64,000 nucleotides of DNA from Alphaproteobacteria bacterium (GCA_024743215.1 JANSWZ010000009.1:142679-206678); one strand, 5' to 3'; counted from the first letter of the stretch, positions 1 to 8,338 are shown. Notes: generated by a model from the letters alone, not told the origin. Numbers and translations: made by a program.

Positions 1-662
1 CCCGATTGTATCGGCTGGGTCCGGAACTGTTTGCCTTCGGGACAGGCATATCCATGATGTTCGACTTCCGTGATCTGGCTGCCTCATCGCTTCAGCGTAT
101 CTCGGCAGAAACCGGAGAACTCGCCTTGTTGGGCATCCGCAGCGGTTACGATGCCTTGTGTCTGGACCGACGTGAGGGCATCAATACGCCGCCAGATGTG
201 CTGATCCAGCTAATGGATCGCTGGCCGCTGGGCGTTGGCGTGTTCAGTCTGGCATTGCTGGCCTTTCTGCCGGATGATGAAATCAGCGAAGTGCTTGCCT
301 ATAATGAAAGGCGCTTGCGCCCCAAGTCGCAATTCTCGGCAGATCAGATAGCGCAATCTTTGCGCAAGGTGCGCAAGGATGGCTATGCCTATCTGACTTT
401 CCCTGCATTGCCTGGCTCTGAACCGAAGGCGGGCGTAGCGCTGCCCATTTTTGACACCCGACATCGGCCCATTGCGTCCCTGTGTATCATTGTCCATGAA
501 CGCCGTATGCGCGGTGATGCATTGCAGCGCAGTGTCGCGCTATTGAAGCGGGAGACAGAATTGATTGCCGATCAACACGCCACACGACAGCTGGACGGCA
601 GCGAGGAAGAAAGCTGGCAGCGTGCCATCGACAATGCGAGTGGAAAACGGTTGCAGCACTAA
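1..662 (+). CDS. IclR-family transcriptional regulator, 5' end missing
   Basis: The reading frame is open from the window edge, so the true start lies upstream. The first residues, YRLGPELFAFG, match the hinge that follows the winged-helix domain of IclR regulators. About 218 residues remain, covering the C-terminal effector-binding (GAF-like) domain, including a segment (AYLTFPALPGSEPKAGVALP) typical of its ligand pocket. The DNA-binding domain is not in the window. IclR proteins usually control nearby catabolic genes; the target here is unknown because the upstream neighbour is outside the window. Family call is good; specificity cannot be read. Confidence 0.8.
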   Translation, partial: RLYRLGPELFAFGTGISMMFDFRDLAASSLQRISAETGELALLGIRSGYDALCLDRREGINTPPDVLIQLMDRWPLGVGVFSLALLAFLPDDEISEVLAYNERRLRPKSQFSADQIAQSLRKVRKDGYAYLTFPALPGSEPKAGVALPIFDTRHRPIASLCIIVHERRMRGDALQRSVALLKRETELIADQHATRQLDGSEEESWQRAIDNASGKRLQH

Positions 663-701
663 GCCCTCTTGCTTCCGGTGCAGTGTTGACCATTCATCAG
701 A

Positions 702-1430
702 TTACATGATGGGGCGTGTTTTGGGTGTCTCCAATGTCGTCAGTCCAATTTTGGCAAGGGCTTTCAGATCATGGATCTGAATGTTGTCATCACCCCACCC
801 GACCAGTTGGCGCGACTTCAATGTCCGAATTGTCTTGTTGGTGTGCACCAATGACAATCCCAGCGCGTCGGCAAGATCCTGCTGTCGGAACGGAAACCGC
901 ATCTTGCCATCGCTGGCGATGCCACTGGCGTGAGCGCGTAGATAAATGCGGACAAATGCCCAGGCAATGGACTGCAATGCGGTGCGCTGGCCAACCGTCG
1001 TCAGGGCTTCGCCCAAAAAGTGTTCTTCGACCGCTGCAAGCCACGCCAGTTCGAACCCGCGTTCCGGATCAGCCTTGATGAAGGCCCACAATTCGCTGCG
1101 GTCAAACACACAAAGGGTCAGTTTGGTGGTCGCTTCGACAGAGTGGCCCATCTCACCCATGACGCCAGCCTGAAGGCCAAGAAAGTCGCCTGGAAATACA
1201 AAATTCACGACCTGTCGCTGTCCTTCTGACAGCAGCCGAGAGCGCAATCCCATACCATGCAGCACCGTATAGAGTTGCGGGCTATTGGACCCCTCCAGCA
1301 GAATCGGCGTTCCGGGGTCTACGACCAGTTCCCCAACCTTGAAACGCTGCATATTGCTCACATCTTCTTTTGACATCGGTGCGAAAAGCGATTTGCGGCG
1401 CAGCGGGCAGAATTCACATTTTGTGGCCAT
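702..1430 (-). CDS. Crp/Fnr-family transcriptional regulator
   Basis: The 242-residue protein has an N-terminal cyclic-nucleotide-binding-type beta-barrel (about residues 25-140) and a C-terminal Crp-type helix-turn-helix (FPFRQQDLADALGLSLVHTN, about residues 180-215). The N-terminus carries CEFCPLR, giving Cys5 and Cys8, and one more Cys lies near residue 107. Classical FNR uses four cysteines for its oxygen-sensing 4Fe-4S cluster, so with three this is probably a different Crp/Fnr subgroup. It is divergent from the PRC-barrel gene across a 336-base gap and is the obvious candidate regulator of that stress cluster, which is inference. Confidence 0.85.
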   Translation of the reverse strand: MATKCEFCPLRRKSLFAPMSKEDVSNMQRFKVGELVVDPGTPILLEGSNSPQLYTVLHGMGLRSRLLSEGQRQVVNFVFPGDFLGLQAGVMGEMGHSVEATTKLTLCVFDRSELWAFIKADPERGFELAWLAAVEEHFLGEALTTVGQRTALQSIAWAFVRIYLRAHASGIASDGKMRFPFRQQDLADALGLSLVHTNKTIRTLKSRQLVGWGDDNIQIHDLKALAKIGLTTLETPKTRPIM

Positions 1431-1766
1431 ATCAGTGCTCTTTCGATGAATGGGAAGTTCGCGAACATGTTGTCAGTTCAGTTCTGCCACCACTTTAGAC
1501 CCGCCGGACACATATGCCCTACCTGAATTGACTTATGGCAGCGCAGTCAGACGAATTGACCTTTGCTATGTCATAGAATGGTGCCGCCATTTTTGCCGTG
1601 CGTTAGAGGACGCTTGGCCCTGCAATTGAGCCAGTTCTTCTCTGGTCACTCGCTCATTTGCCACACCTCCCGGTCTCTCATGCAAAGGGACAAATCTCAC
1701 AGGGCTCAACATTGAATGACAAGATGTGCGTCACGCGGTGACGTCACCCATCAAAAGGAATAAAAC
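1431..1766. other. 336-base divergent intergenic region
   Basis: It separates the Crp/Fnr gene from the PRC-barrel gene and holds no credible reading frame. Visible structure: a palindrome GTTCGCGAAC at 1457-1466 close to the crp-like start, two direct copies of GAATTGAC at 1525-1532 and 1553-1560 (28 bp apart), and overlapping palindromes at 1730-1747. I could not assign a well-spaced -35/-10 pair with confidence. Confidence 0.5.
1730..1747. promoter_or_regulatory. Overlapping palindromes upstream of PRC-barrel gene (possible operator)
   Basis: The sequence GTCACGCGGTGACGTCAC contains an inverted repeat GTCAC-N3-GTGAC (1730-1742) and a perfect 10-bp palindrome GTGACGTCAC (1738-1747). It lies 20 bp before the PRC-barrel start codon, a position suited to repression or to a 5'-UTR structure. 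The binding protein is unknown; the divergent Crp/Fnr protein is one candidate. Confidence 0.4.
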
Positions 1767-2564
1767 ATGAAGAATATCATGATGACAACGGCCCTCTGTC
1801 TTACAATGGCGACATCGGCATTTGCTGCGGGCCATTCGAGCAGTTTCCTGGATTACACTGTGTCCAGCAATGACCTGCTGGCATCAGAACTGCTGGGTAT
1901 GCGGGTTTTCAGCGCAGAAGCCGATGTAGATGTTTCAGCAAATATGGTTGCTGCTGCGCAGGCAGAATGGGACGATATTGGCGAAATCAACGAACTCATC
2001 CTTTCCCGCGACGGCACAGTTGTTGCTGTGATCATTGGTGTCGGCGGTTTCCTTGGTATGGGTGAAAAAGACGTGGCCGTGGGGATGGATCAAATCAGCA
2101 TCATGCGCGAAGCAGACGATGCAAATGACATCTTTCTGGTCGTCAAATCATCTTCCGATGCATTGGAAGCTGCACCAACATTTGAAGGCCGGATGGCTAT
2201 GGACGCCAAAACTGACCTGGTCGGCTCTACCGAGCGTGATATGTTCACCGCGCCAAAAGTCGAGCGTGACGGCTATGCCATGATGGTCCGCACTGATCTT
2301 ACAGCTGAAATGCTGACAGGCGCCCGTGTCTACAGCATAAATGATGAAGATATTGGCGAAATACATTCGCTGTTGGTGGATGATACTGGCACCATCGACC
2401 GCGCCATCATAGACGTTGGTGGTTTTCTTGGCATGGGTGAAAAGCAGGTTGCGGTCACATTCGATGAGTTGACCATCTTGCGCCAGGATGGTGGCGATGA
2501 TGTTCAGGTTTACATCGACGCGACCCAGGCCGCTCTGGAAGCACAGCCCACTTACGAAAAATAA
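1767..2564 (+). CDS. Exported protein with two PRC-barrel domains
   Basis: The 265-residue protein starts with a signal peptide (hydrophobic stretch, likely cleavage after AFA near residue 20). Two PRC-barrel repeats follow, about residues 30-130 and 165-262, each containing the same core, VGGFLGMGEK followed by VAV. The repeated architecture points to an internal duplication. Such periplasmic PRC-barrel proteins are common in Rhizobiales envelope-stress gene sets; their biochemical role is not established. A purine-rich AAAAGGAA sits just before the ATG. The next genes (YeaQ-like, CsbD-like) support a stress role. Confidence 0.85.
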   Translation: MKNIMMTTALCLTMATSAFAAGHSSSFLDYTVSSNDLLASELLGMRVFSAEADVDVSANMVAAAQAEWDDIGEINELILSRDGTVVAVIIGVGGFLGMGEKDVAVGMDQISIMREADDANDIFLVVKSSSDALEAAPTFEGRMAMDAKTDLVGSTERDMFTAPKVERDGYAMMVRTDLTAEMLTGARVYSINDEDIGEIHSLLVDDTGTIDRAIIDVGGFLGMGEKQVAVTFDELTILRQDGGDDVQVYIDATQAALEAQPTYEK

Positions 2565-2568
2565 AACT

Positions 2569-2604
2569 CATGCGGGGGCGTTGACGCCCTCCGTAAACCG
2601 CATG
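2569..2604 (+). terminator. Two-part stem-loop after the PRC-barrel gene
   Basis: An inner hairpin GGGCG-TTGA-CGCCC (2576-2589) is enclosed by an outer pair CATGCGG/CCGCATG (2569-2575 and 2598-2604). It starts five bases after the stop codon. No U-run follows, so it may stabilise mRNA or terminate weakly. Confidence 0.45.
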
Positions 2605-2712
2605 TGAAGCCATGAGGGTCTGGGCACACCATTCTTGATGGGAATGTCCGATTCTCTCTGGCTTCAACTGTGATGATACCCGCATCTGAGCGGGACATGA
2701 TGGAGCCATACA

Positions 2713-2961
2713 ATGACAGGAATAGGTTGGATAGGTGCACTCATAATTGGTGCGCTGGCAGGCTTGATTGCTGAAATGATCATGAAAACACAGCAGGGCC
2801 TGTTGATGAATATTGTGTTCGGCATCTTAGGTGCCGTGGTGCTGAATGCGCTGCTGTTTGCGGTGTTTGGCACGACACTTGGTGGTTGGATAGGTCAGCT
2901 TATCGTCGCTGCAGCTGGCGCCTGTTTGCTGATAGCTGCAATACGTATGATCCGCCGCTAG
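2713..2961 (+). CDS. GlsB/YeaQ/YmgE-family stress membrane protein
   Basis: The protein of 82 residues is glycine-rich and almost wholly hydrophobic, with three predicted membrane segments (about residues 4-24, 30-52, 56-78). The opening GWIGALIIGALAGLIAE is the hallmark of the transglycosylase-associated/YeaQ family. These small inner-membrane proteins are induced by acid or general stress in several bacteria, with unknown mechanism. It sits between PRC-barrel and CsbD-like genes on the same strand, the usual company of this family in alphaproteobacteria. Confidence 0.88.
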   Translation: MTGIGWIGALIIGALAGLIAEMIMKTQQGLLMNIVFGILGAVVLNALLFAVFGTTLGGWIGQLIVAAAGACLLIAAIRMIRR

Positions 2962-3156
2962 GCATACAGCCTGAAGTTCGCAGGCGCATTTGGTGCGCAT
3001 GCATGAACTGAACGCTCAAAGCGTTGGGGACAACATAGTGGTGTTGGCAATCTGGCATTGAAATAAACCACAGGTAAGATCCAACCCCAAAAAACAATCA
3101 CTAATTGACCATGTCGGCAAATTGTCCGACGATGTCTCAACCCAAAGGAAGACCAA

Positions 3157-3354
3157 ATGAACTGGGATCAAGTTGAAGGAAAATGGAAAGAACTGACTGG
3201 CAACGTCAAGGCCAAATGGGGCGAATTGACGGATGACGAGATTGCTGAGATCAATGGAAATCGTGAAGCGCTGGAAGGTAAGATTCAAGCCCGATACGGC
3301 AAAACCAAAGAGCAAGCCAGTCAGGAAGTCGACGACTTCCTGAACGATCACTGA
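3157..3354 (+). CDS. CsbD-family general stress protein
   Basis: This 65-residue, hydrophilic, highly charged protein begins MNWDQVEGKWKELTGNVKAK, which is the CsbD signature, and is predicted to be helical or partly disordered. CsbD proteins accumulate under stress in many bacteria; no enzymatic activity is known. AAAGGA lies 8-10 bases before the ATG. A strong hairpin follows directly, so the gene probably forms its own transcript or ends the stress transcript. Confidence 0.9.
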   Translation: MNWDQVEGKWKELTGNVKAKWGELTDDEIAEINGNREALEGKIQARYGKTKEQASQEVDDFLNDH

Positions 3355-3360
3355 GTTGGT

Positions 3361-3388
3361 TTGGGGCCGCTTTTTGCGGCGGCCCCAA
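3361..3388 (+). terminator. Strong hairpin terminator after the CsbD gene
   Basis: TTGGGGCCGC (3361-3370) pairs perfectly with GCGGCCCCAA (3379-3388) around an 8-base loop that carries a run of Ts. The 10-bp GC-rich stem lies six bases after the stop codon. A U-tract after the stem is absent. Confidence 0.65.
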
Positions 3389-3458
3389 TCTCTATGCTGG
3401 CATGCAAACCCTGGGGCCGCATGCATTGGCACAAGCACAAAAATTGGAGAAAACTGTC

Positions 3459-3533
3459 ATGAACCGTATTATCTATATTATCGGCCTTATCGTCGTTGTT
3501 TTGGTTGTTCTGGGTGTTCTTGGTTTGCGATGA
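3459..3533 (+). CDS. 24-residue single-span membrane peptide
   Basis: ATG at 3459 opens a short frame, MNRIIYIIGLIVVVLVVLGV plus LGLR, ending in TGA at 3531. GGAGA lies eight bases before the start (3446-3450). The product is one hydrophobic helix flanked by basic residues, as in small membrane proteins next to stress genes in Rhizobiales. Its stop codon overlaps the likely creA start (ATGA, 3530-3533), suggesting translational coupling. Function unknown. Confidence rests on the good ribosome site, the clean membrane helix and the overlap. Confidence 0.65.
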   Translation: MNRIIYIIGLIVVVLVVLGVLGLR

Positions 3534-4018
3534 AGAGGATCATCTGGATGGACAGGATTAGGCGACTTTTCACTTTTCTTTTTTTGGCCACCGCGTTGCT
3601 GACTGTGTCATCGGTCCGTGCCGAGCAGGTTGGAAATGTCGATGTTGACTGGCTGGGAAATGACATAATCATCGAGGCATTTTCTGACCCAAAGATTGAA
3701 GGGATCACCTGTCACGTCGCCTATTTTGAGCGCGGCCTCATAGACCGCCTGCAAAAGGGCAATTGGTTCGAAGACCCGTCAAATTCGTCAATTTCATGCC
3801 GACAGACCGGTGTGATAGAGATTGGGGATATTGACCGTTCTGACGAGGGGGAAAGCGTCTTTTCAGAACGGCGTTCAATTATATGGAAATCACTGAATGT
3901 TAAACGCATTTTTGACAAACAGAACCAGACCCTGATCTACATTGCCCACGCACGGCAGGTACAGGATGGGTCAGCAAAGATGTCGATCTCGACCATACCC
4001 CTGTTTCAAAACGAATAG
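3530..4018 (+). CDS. creA: CreA-family periplasmic protein
   Basis: From the ATG at 3530 the protein has 162 residues: a signal peptide (to about VRA), then the CreA domain with core segments VDVDWLGNDIIIEAFSDPKI, GITCHVAYF, SSISCRQTG and SIIWKSLNVKRIFDK. Two conserved cysteines (in GITCHV and SISCRQ) could form a disulfide. CreA is widespread in proteobacteria, but its function is not known. The frame is open upstream to 3356, but residues before 3530 look non-coding, and the ATGA overlap with the 24-residue peptide supports this start; ATG at 3548 is an alternative. Confidence 0.85.
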   Translation: MKRIIWMDRIRRLFTFLFLATALLTVSSVRAEQVGNVDVDWLGNDIIIEAFSDPKIEGITCHVAYFERGLIDRLQKGNWFEDPSNSSISCRQTGVIEIGDIDRSDEGESVFSERRSIIWKSLNVKRIFDKQNQTLIYIAHARQVQDGSAKMSISTIPLFQNE

Positions 4019-4390
4019 TACGCCGACCTCCGCGCGATGACCCCAACGCATTGAGCCTTGGGCTCTTACCCGAAGCCGTGTGCGGCTTTGGGCACACTCA
4101 TCTGATCGACATCCTCACGCGCATCCTACCACGAAGCCCAAGCCCTCACCATTGCCACTGTGGGCGGCGATGAATCCTCATGAAGATTTCAGGCAAGGGG
4201 CTGGCCAGAATTCGCTATGGCATATCAGGGACTCCTGGAATTTAAGAGGATGAATGTCTGAATTCCGGCATGCGGAACGCGGCCACTTGTTGGCGCCTTG
4301 AACCCTCCTGTACTGAAAATCGAAGTGCTGCATCGGGCTGCTGATCTGACCGCCCGAAGGAAAGACAGACGTCGTGGGAGGATAGAAAAC
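4019..4390. other. 372-base intergenic region with one hairpin
   Basis: No credible gene is visible between creA and the alpha/beta hydrolase. A stem-loop at 4069-4092 (CCCGAAGCCG pairing with CGGCTTTGGG around TGTG, one G-T pair) could end the creA transcript, though no U-run follows. The last 60 bases should hold the promoter of the catabolic cluster starting at 4391, but I cannot place it with confidence. Confidence 0.45.
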
Positions 4391-5176
4391 ATGTCGGTGA
4401 CTGACAGTAACACTCTGATAAAGGACGGTTTTGTTGCTACCAAAACCGGCAGGATTCATTATCTGGAAGCTGGCGCGGGCGAACCGCTGCTTCTGTTGCA
4501 CAGCAATGGTTGCTCAGCCCATGAATATGAAGAAGTCATCGCCGGACTGGCAAAGAACCGGCGCGTGCTTGCATGGGATATGCCCGGCCATGGGGATTCC
4601 GATCCCACACCCCGACATCTGAGCATTGAGGAATACTCCGACGCTGTCATAGCATTTCTGGATGCGCTTGACATCAAGCGTGCAAGCGTTGCCGGTTCAT
4701 CTGTCGGCGGCACAATCTGCGTTGATCTTGGTGTGCGTTACGCAGACCGCTTTGACTGGCTGTTCCTTGTCGAAACGCCCATCCGATCGCTGCAGGATTG
4801 GTTGGATGGTTGGGCAGGCATCGATATCAATTTCGGCATTCCAACCCAGAATTTTGAACTGATAGCCCCTCGTTTCCGCAAGTTGACACCGGCCAAGCTG
4901 ACCCGCTGGAATTGCGACCGTAACAAAGCCGGAGCCAAGACCATGGTGGGCGTTATGTGGGCGCTGCGGGACTACGATGTTCTGGAAAATCTCGGCAAGA
5001 TCAAAGGCAATGCTGCGGTCATTTATGGCGACGTTGGTCCGACCATTGCGGGGGCCAGCCATTTTGAAAAAATGTTGCCAGATGCGCCATCAATCACGCT
5101 GGATGACTGCGGTCATTTCCCGATGAGTGACGATCCGGCTGCCTTTGTTGATGCTCTTGAAAGCATCCTGAAATAA
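4391..5176 (+). CDS. Alpha/beta-fold hydrolase
   Basis: The 261-residue protein has the order expected of the fold: oxyanion-loop region LLLLHSNGCSAH, the segment AWDMPGHGDSD, nucleophile elbow GSSVGG (Ser nucleophile) and a C-terminal DDCGHFPMSDDP carrying the catalytic His. It probably hydrolyses an ester, lactone or carbon-carbon bond of a small metabolite. The start at 4391 is chosen because GGGAGG lies eight to thirteen bases upstream; the frame is open further back but looks non-coding there. It leads a same-strand set with a flavin monooxygenase and a BKACE enzyme, so a catabolic role is likely. Confidence 0.82.
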   Translation: MSVTDSNTLIKDGFVATKTGRIHYLEAGAGEPLLLLHSNGCSAHEYEEVIAGLAKNRRVLAWDMPGHGDSDPTPRHLSIEEYSDAVIAFLDALDIKRASVAGSSVGGTICVDLGVRYADRFDWLFLVETPIRSLQDWLDGWAGIDINFGIPTQNFELIAPRFRKLTPAKLTRWNCDRNKAGAKTMVGVMWALRDYDVLENLGKIKGNAAVIYGDVGPTIAGASHFEKMLPDAPSITLDDCGHFPMSDDPAAFVDALESILK

Positions 5177-5221
5177 GCGCGCAAGCGCGCCACTCTCCAA
5201 TCACTTCACAGGTATCATACT

Positions 5222-6334
5222 ATGCGACTTGGATATTTTACGATGCCGATGCATCCAATGCATCGCAACTGGACTGAAACACTTCAGGAAGACCGCGAAG
5301 GTATTATCCTGGCCGATCAGTTTGGTTTTTATGATTGTTTCGTCGGCGAACATCTTGCCGACAAAGTGGAAACGATCACCAACAGCATGCTGTTTCTGTC
5401 GTCTCTGATTTCTGACACGAAAACAATCAAGCTGGCCACCGGCACGTCCAATTTGTCGCAAAGCCACCCGGCGCTCATTGCATCCCACGCAGCCATGCTT
5501 GATCATCTTGCAAAAGGGCGTTTCATTTTCGGTATCAGCCCCGGCTCCCTCCCAACCGACGCTGAAATTCTTGGAACATTGGATCAGGACCGTCAGAAAA
5601 TGTTTGTCGAGGCCATTGATGTCATTCTGGCCATCTGGCAGGGCGAGCCGCCCTACGATATAAATCTGCCGGACAATCGCTACAAGATTTCGACCATGCG
5701 GACCGGAGAATTGTCGCTGGGCCTTGGGTATCTGGCAAAGCCTTATCAGCAGCCGCTTCCCGAAATCGTCGGCACTGTCGTTGCACCATTTTCCAAGGGT
5801 GTGATTGAGATGGGTAAGAAGGATTTCCATCCCATGTCCGCCAATTTTCTGCTGTCAAAATGGTTGAAAAGCCACTGGGACAATTACTGCGTGGGCAAAG
5901 AGGCCGTTGGCGCCAAAGCTGATCGGTCCGACTGGCGGATCGCGCGCACAATTTTTGTCGCCGATGATGAGGCAACTGCAAAACGTTACGCAAGGGAAGA
6001 CCCGAACGGTCCTTACCATTTTTACTACAATCAGATTCTGACCAAGTTCAAACGCGCCGGCATTCATGGTGGCTTCAAGGAGCACCGCGAACAGCCCGAT
6101 GACGAGATTACCTTGGATTATGTCATGGACAATCTGGTGATGTACGGAACGGTCAATTCGGTTGTCGACCAGATTTTGGAGCTCAATGAAGAGGTCGGTG
6201 GCTGTGGCGAACTGGTCTATGCGGGCATGGATTGGGTGGACCCGGCGCTGGGCAAACGCTCCCTGGAATTGATGGGAACGGAAGTCATGCCGCGTGTGCG
6301 CAAGGCAACCGGCACGCCGGATGGAATTTCCTGA
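5222..6334 (+). CDS. LLM-class (luciferase-like) flavin-dependent monooxygenase
   Basis: The 370-residue sequence is a luciferase-like TIM barrel: N-terminal MRLGYFTMPMHP, a long helical segment, KLATGTSNLSQSHPALIASH, and GRFIFGISPGSLPTDAEIL around the flavin phosphate site. Family members use reduced FMN or F420 supplied by a separate reductase to oxygenate or oxidise small organics; none is encoded beside it here. It lies 45 bp after the hydrolase and 39 bp before the BKACE gene. The three are likely co-transcribed as an oxygenase, hydrolase and C-C cleavage set. Substrate unknown. Confidence 0.85.
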   Translation: MRLGYFTMPMHPMHRNWTETLQEDREGIILADQFGFYDCFVGEHLADKVETITNSMLFLSSLISDTKTIKLATGTSNLSQSHPALIASHAAMLDHLAKGRFIFGISPGSLPTDAEILGTLDQDRQKMFVEAIDVILAIWQGEPPYDINLPDNRYKISTMRTGELSLGLGYLAKPYQQPLPEIVGTVVAPFSKGVIEMGKKDFHPMSANFLLSKWLKSHWDNYCVGKEAVGAKADRSDWRIARTIFVADDEATAKRYAREDPNGPYHFYYNQILTKFKRAGIHGGFKEHREQPDDEITLDYVMDNLVMYGTVNSVVDQILELNEEVGGCGELVYAGMDWVDPALGKRSLELMGTEVMPRVRKATGTPDGIS

Positions 6335-6373
6335 GATAAAATTTCGCAAAACACAATCAGGGGAGGGATCAGA

Positions 6374-7258
6374 ATGTCGAGACCCGTCATTATAACATGC
6401 GCCGTGACAGGCGGTGATCACGGCATCGCCTTGCGCAATCCGAATGTGCCGGTGACACCGGAAGAAATCGCCAGTGAATGCATCGCTGCGGCAAAGGCGG
6501 GTGCAGCTGTGGCGCACATTCATGTGCGTGATGTGGTGACCAAAGCCGCGTCGATGGATCTGGCGCAGTACCGTGAAGTGGTTGAACGCATACGCGCAAG
6601 CGACACAGATATTGTGATCAATCTGACCACCGGTCCGGGCGCTTTTTTCACGCCCTCAGAGGACAATCCTCAAATCGCTGCAGAAGGCAGCGATCTGGCA
6701 TCTCCTGAAGAGCGCGTGGCTCATATCAGGGAATTGAAACCGGAAATCTGCAGCGTGGATGTGGTGACATTCAATCATGGCGGACGTGTTTTCATGAACA
6801 CACCAGCCCATGTGGAAGCCATGCTGGAAGTCATTAAATCCGTTGGTACAAAGCCGGAGCTTGAAGCCTTCGATGTTGGCAATGTTCTGCATGGCGCAGA
6901 TCTGGTAAAACGAAATTTTGCCAAAGCGCCTGGCCTGTTTCAGTTCTGTCTTGGAATACCCTGGGGCGCGCCTGCGACTGTGGAAGCCATGACCTTCATG
7001 CGCTCGCACCTGCCACCCGATGCCGTTTGGGCCGGGTTTGGTGTTGCAAAAACCGAATTCCCGATGGCCGCCGCTGCCGTGTTGCTGGGTGGGCATGTCC
7101 GTGTCGGTCTGGAAGACAATATCTTCATCGAGCGCGGTGTGCTGGCCGAAGGAAATACGCCGCTTGTGTCTCGTGCCGTGGACATCATCGAAAGCGTTGG
7201 TGAGAGACCGGCGACACCAGATGAAGCACGCGAAATACTGGGTCTTGGATTGGGTTAG
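6374..7258 (+). CDS. BKACE-family beta-keto acid cleavage enzyme
   Basis: This is the 3-keto-5-aminohexanoate cleavage (Kce/BKACE, DUF849) family at normal length, 294 residues. Visible are the N-terminal ITCAVTG strand, the metal-binding AHIHVRD (His48, His50) and the downstream GLEDN whose Glu completes the Zn site. The family transfers the acyl part of a beta-keto acid to an acyl-CoA, releasing acetoacetate and a new CoA ester. GGGAGGGATC gives a strong ribosome site. With the upstream monooxygenase and hydrolase it suggests a pathway ending in a beta-keto acid. Specific substrate not readable. Confidence 0.9.
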   Translation: MSRPVIITCAVTGGDHGIALRNPNVPVTPEEIASECIAAAKAGAAVAHIHVRDVVTKAASMDLAQYREVVERIRASDTDIVINLTTGPGAFFTPSEDNPQIAAEGSDLASPEERVAHIRELKPEICSVDVVTFNHGGRVFMNTPAHVEAMLEVIKSVGTKPELEAFDVGNVLHGADLVKRNFAKAPGLFQFCLGIPWGAPATVEAMTFMRSHLPPDAVWAGFGVAKTEFPMAAAAVLLGGHVRVGLEDNIFIERGVLAEGNTPLVSRAVDIIESVGERPATPDEAREILGLGLG

Positions 7259-7308
7259 GTTCGGCACCATTGATCCAGCCCGTTTCGCTCATGGCTACCT
7301 TGCTGAAT

Positions 7309-7330
7309 TCCATACTGTTTTTGATATGGA
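7309..7330. promoter_or_regulatory. Inverted repeat TCCATA-N10-TATGGA upstream of LysR gene
   Basis: Perfect 6-bp arms at 7309-7314 and 7325-7330, in the 153-base gap before the LysR regulator. LysR proteins often bind dyads with a 10-12-base gap near their own promoter, so autoregulation is possible. No other evidence. Confidence 0.35.
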
Positions 7331-7411
7331 TCGCTTCCTCATTGTGTGAAAATCTGTCGGCACATGGAAGGGCCTGTTGCAAACGGGCCAGGACGCGCGC
7401 GGAGGCAGGAC

Positions 7412-8338
7412 ATGCTCAATCGATTTGATCGGCTCAAATTCAAACAGCTCAGCCACTTTATAGCAGTGACCGAAGCGGGCAGTATCAGCGAGGCTGCGGA
7501 CAATCTGTTCATGCCGCAACCAGCACTCAGCCGCAGCATCCGGGACCTGGAAGAAATTCTCGGTGGCGTGCGCCTGTTTGAGCGCGCCCGCAAGGGTGTG
7601 ACGCTCACCAGCAATGGCAAAAAATTTCTCGCATATGCCACTCTTGTACAGTCAAATTTTGAAACGCTGAGCAGCGGGTTTGTGAGAGATGAAGGCCATA
7701 CAGGTGGGCTGGTACGGATCGGCATGGGCGCCTATGAAGGCTACACTTTCCTGCCGGAAATCATTGGCCGTATCCTCAATCGCCGACCCAACGCCCAGTT
7801 CAATTTCATGAGCGGTCGCTTCAATGATCTGATCGGTCCCTTGTTGCACGGCAAGCTGGATATCATTTTTGGGCCGGTCAATTCCGGCGCGTTGCCCAAA
7901 GGCGTGCGTTCGCACATCGTTGCGCAGTCCAAGCCATCCATTCTGGTGCGATCGGAACATCCCCTGGCCCGTCAGAAAAAGGTCACGTTGAAGACGCTGG
8001 CCAGTCAGGAATGGCTGGTTCCAGTTGCCGATACCTTGCCGCGCAGAAAGTTTGATCAGGTTTTTCTGAAAGAGAAGCTGCAGCCACCCACCGGCCCGGT
8101 AGAAATTTCGCCGTCCGTCCTGATGATTGCGATCCTGCGCCAGAGAAATCTCATTGGACTTGTTCATCCTCAATTATTGTCACTGGCGGCCGACTCTGGC
8201 GAATTGGCAGAGCTGAAGATGACCACAAATCCGTTCAGTTGGCCGGTTCAGTTGACGACCGTTGACCGACGGCATCCTTCGCCGGCCGTAGACGAAACAA
8301 TCAGTCTGATCAAAACCATGTTCAAAGACCAGCCATAG
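7412..8338 (+). CDS. LysR-family transcriptional regulator
   Basis: From ATG 7412 the protein has 308 residues. The N-terminal winged helix is clear (FKQLSHFIAVTEAGSISEAA, then FMPQPALSRSIRDLEEILGG) and is followed by a type-2 periplasmic-binding effector domain from about residue 95. GGAGG lies about eight bases before this ATG, which is why the longer frame from 7346 is rejected. It follows the BKACE gene on the same strand and precedes an oxidoreductase, and so probably controls the 4.4-15.9 kb catabolic and transport genes. The inducer is unknown. Confidence 0.9.
   Translation: MLNRFDRLKFKQLSHFIAVTEAGSISEAADNLFMPQPALSRSIRDLEEILGGVRLFERARKGVTLTSNGKKFLAYATLVQSNFETLSSGFVRDEGHTGGLVRIGMGAYEGYTFLPEIIGRILNRRPNAQFNFMSGRFNDLIGPLLHGKLDIIFGPVNSGALPKGVRSHIVAQSKPSILVRSEHPLARQKKVTLKTLASQEWLVPVADTLPRRKFDQVFLKEKLQPPTGPVEISPSVLMIAILRQRNLIGLVHPQLLSLAADSGELAELKMTTNPFSWPVQLTTVDRRHPSPAVDETISLIKTMFKDQP

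Noticed and set aside
702..1430. Calling the Crp/Fnr protein an oxygen-sensing FNR
   Set aside because: Only three cysteines are seen and their spacing differs from the four-Cys cluster site of FNR.
1525..1560. Promoter built on the two GAATTGAC repeats
   Set aside because: Both include TTGAC, but no -10 hexamer lies at 16-18 bp; kept only as direct repeats.
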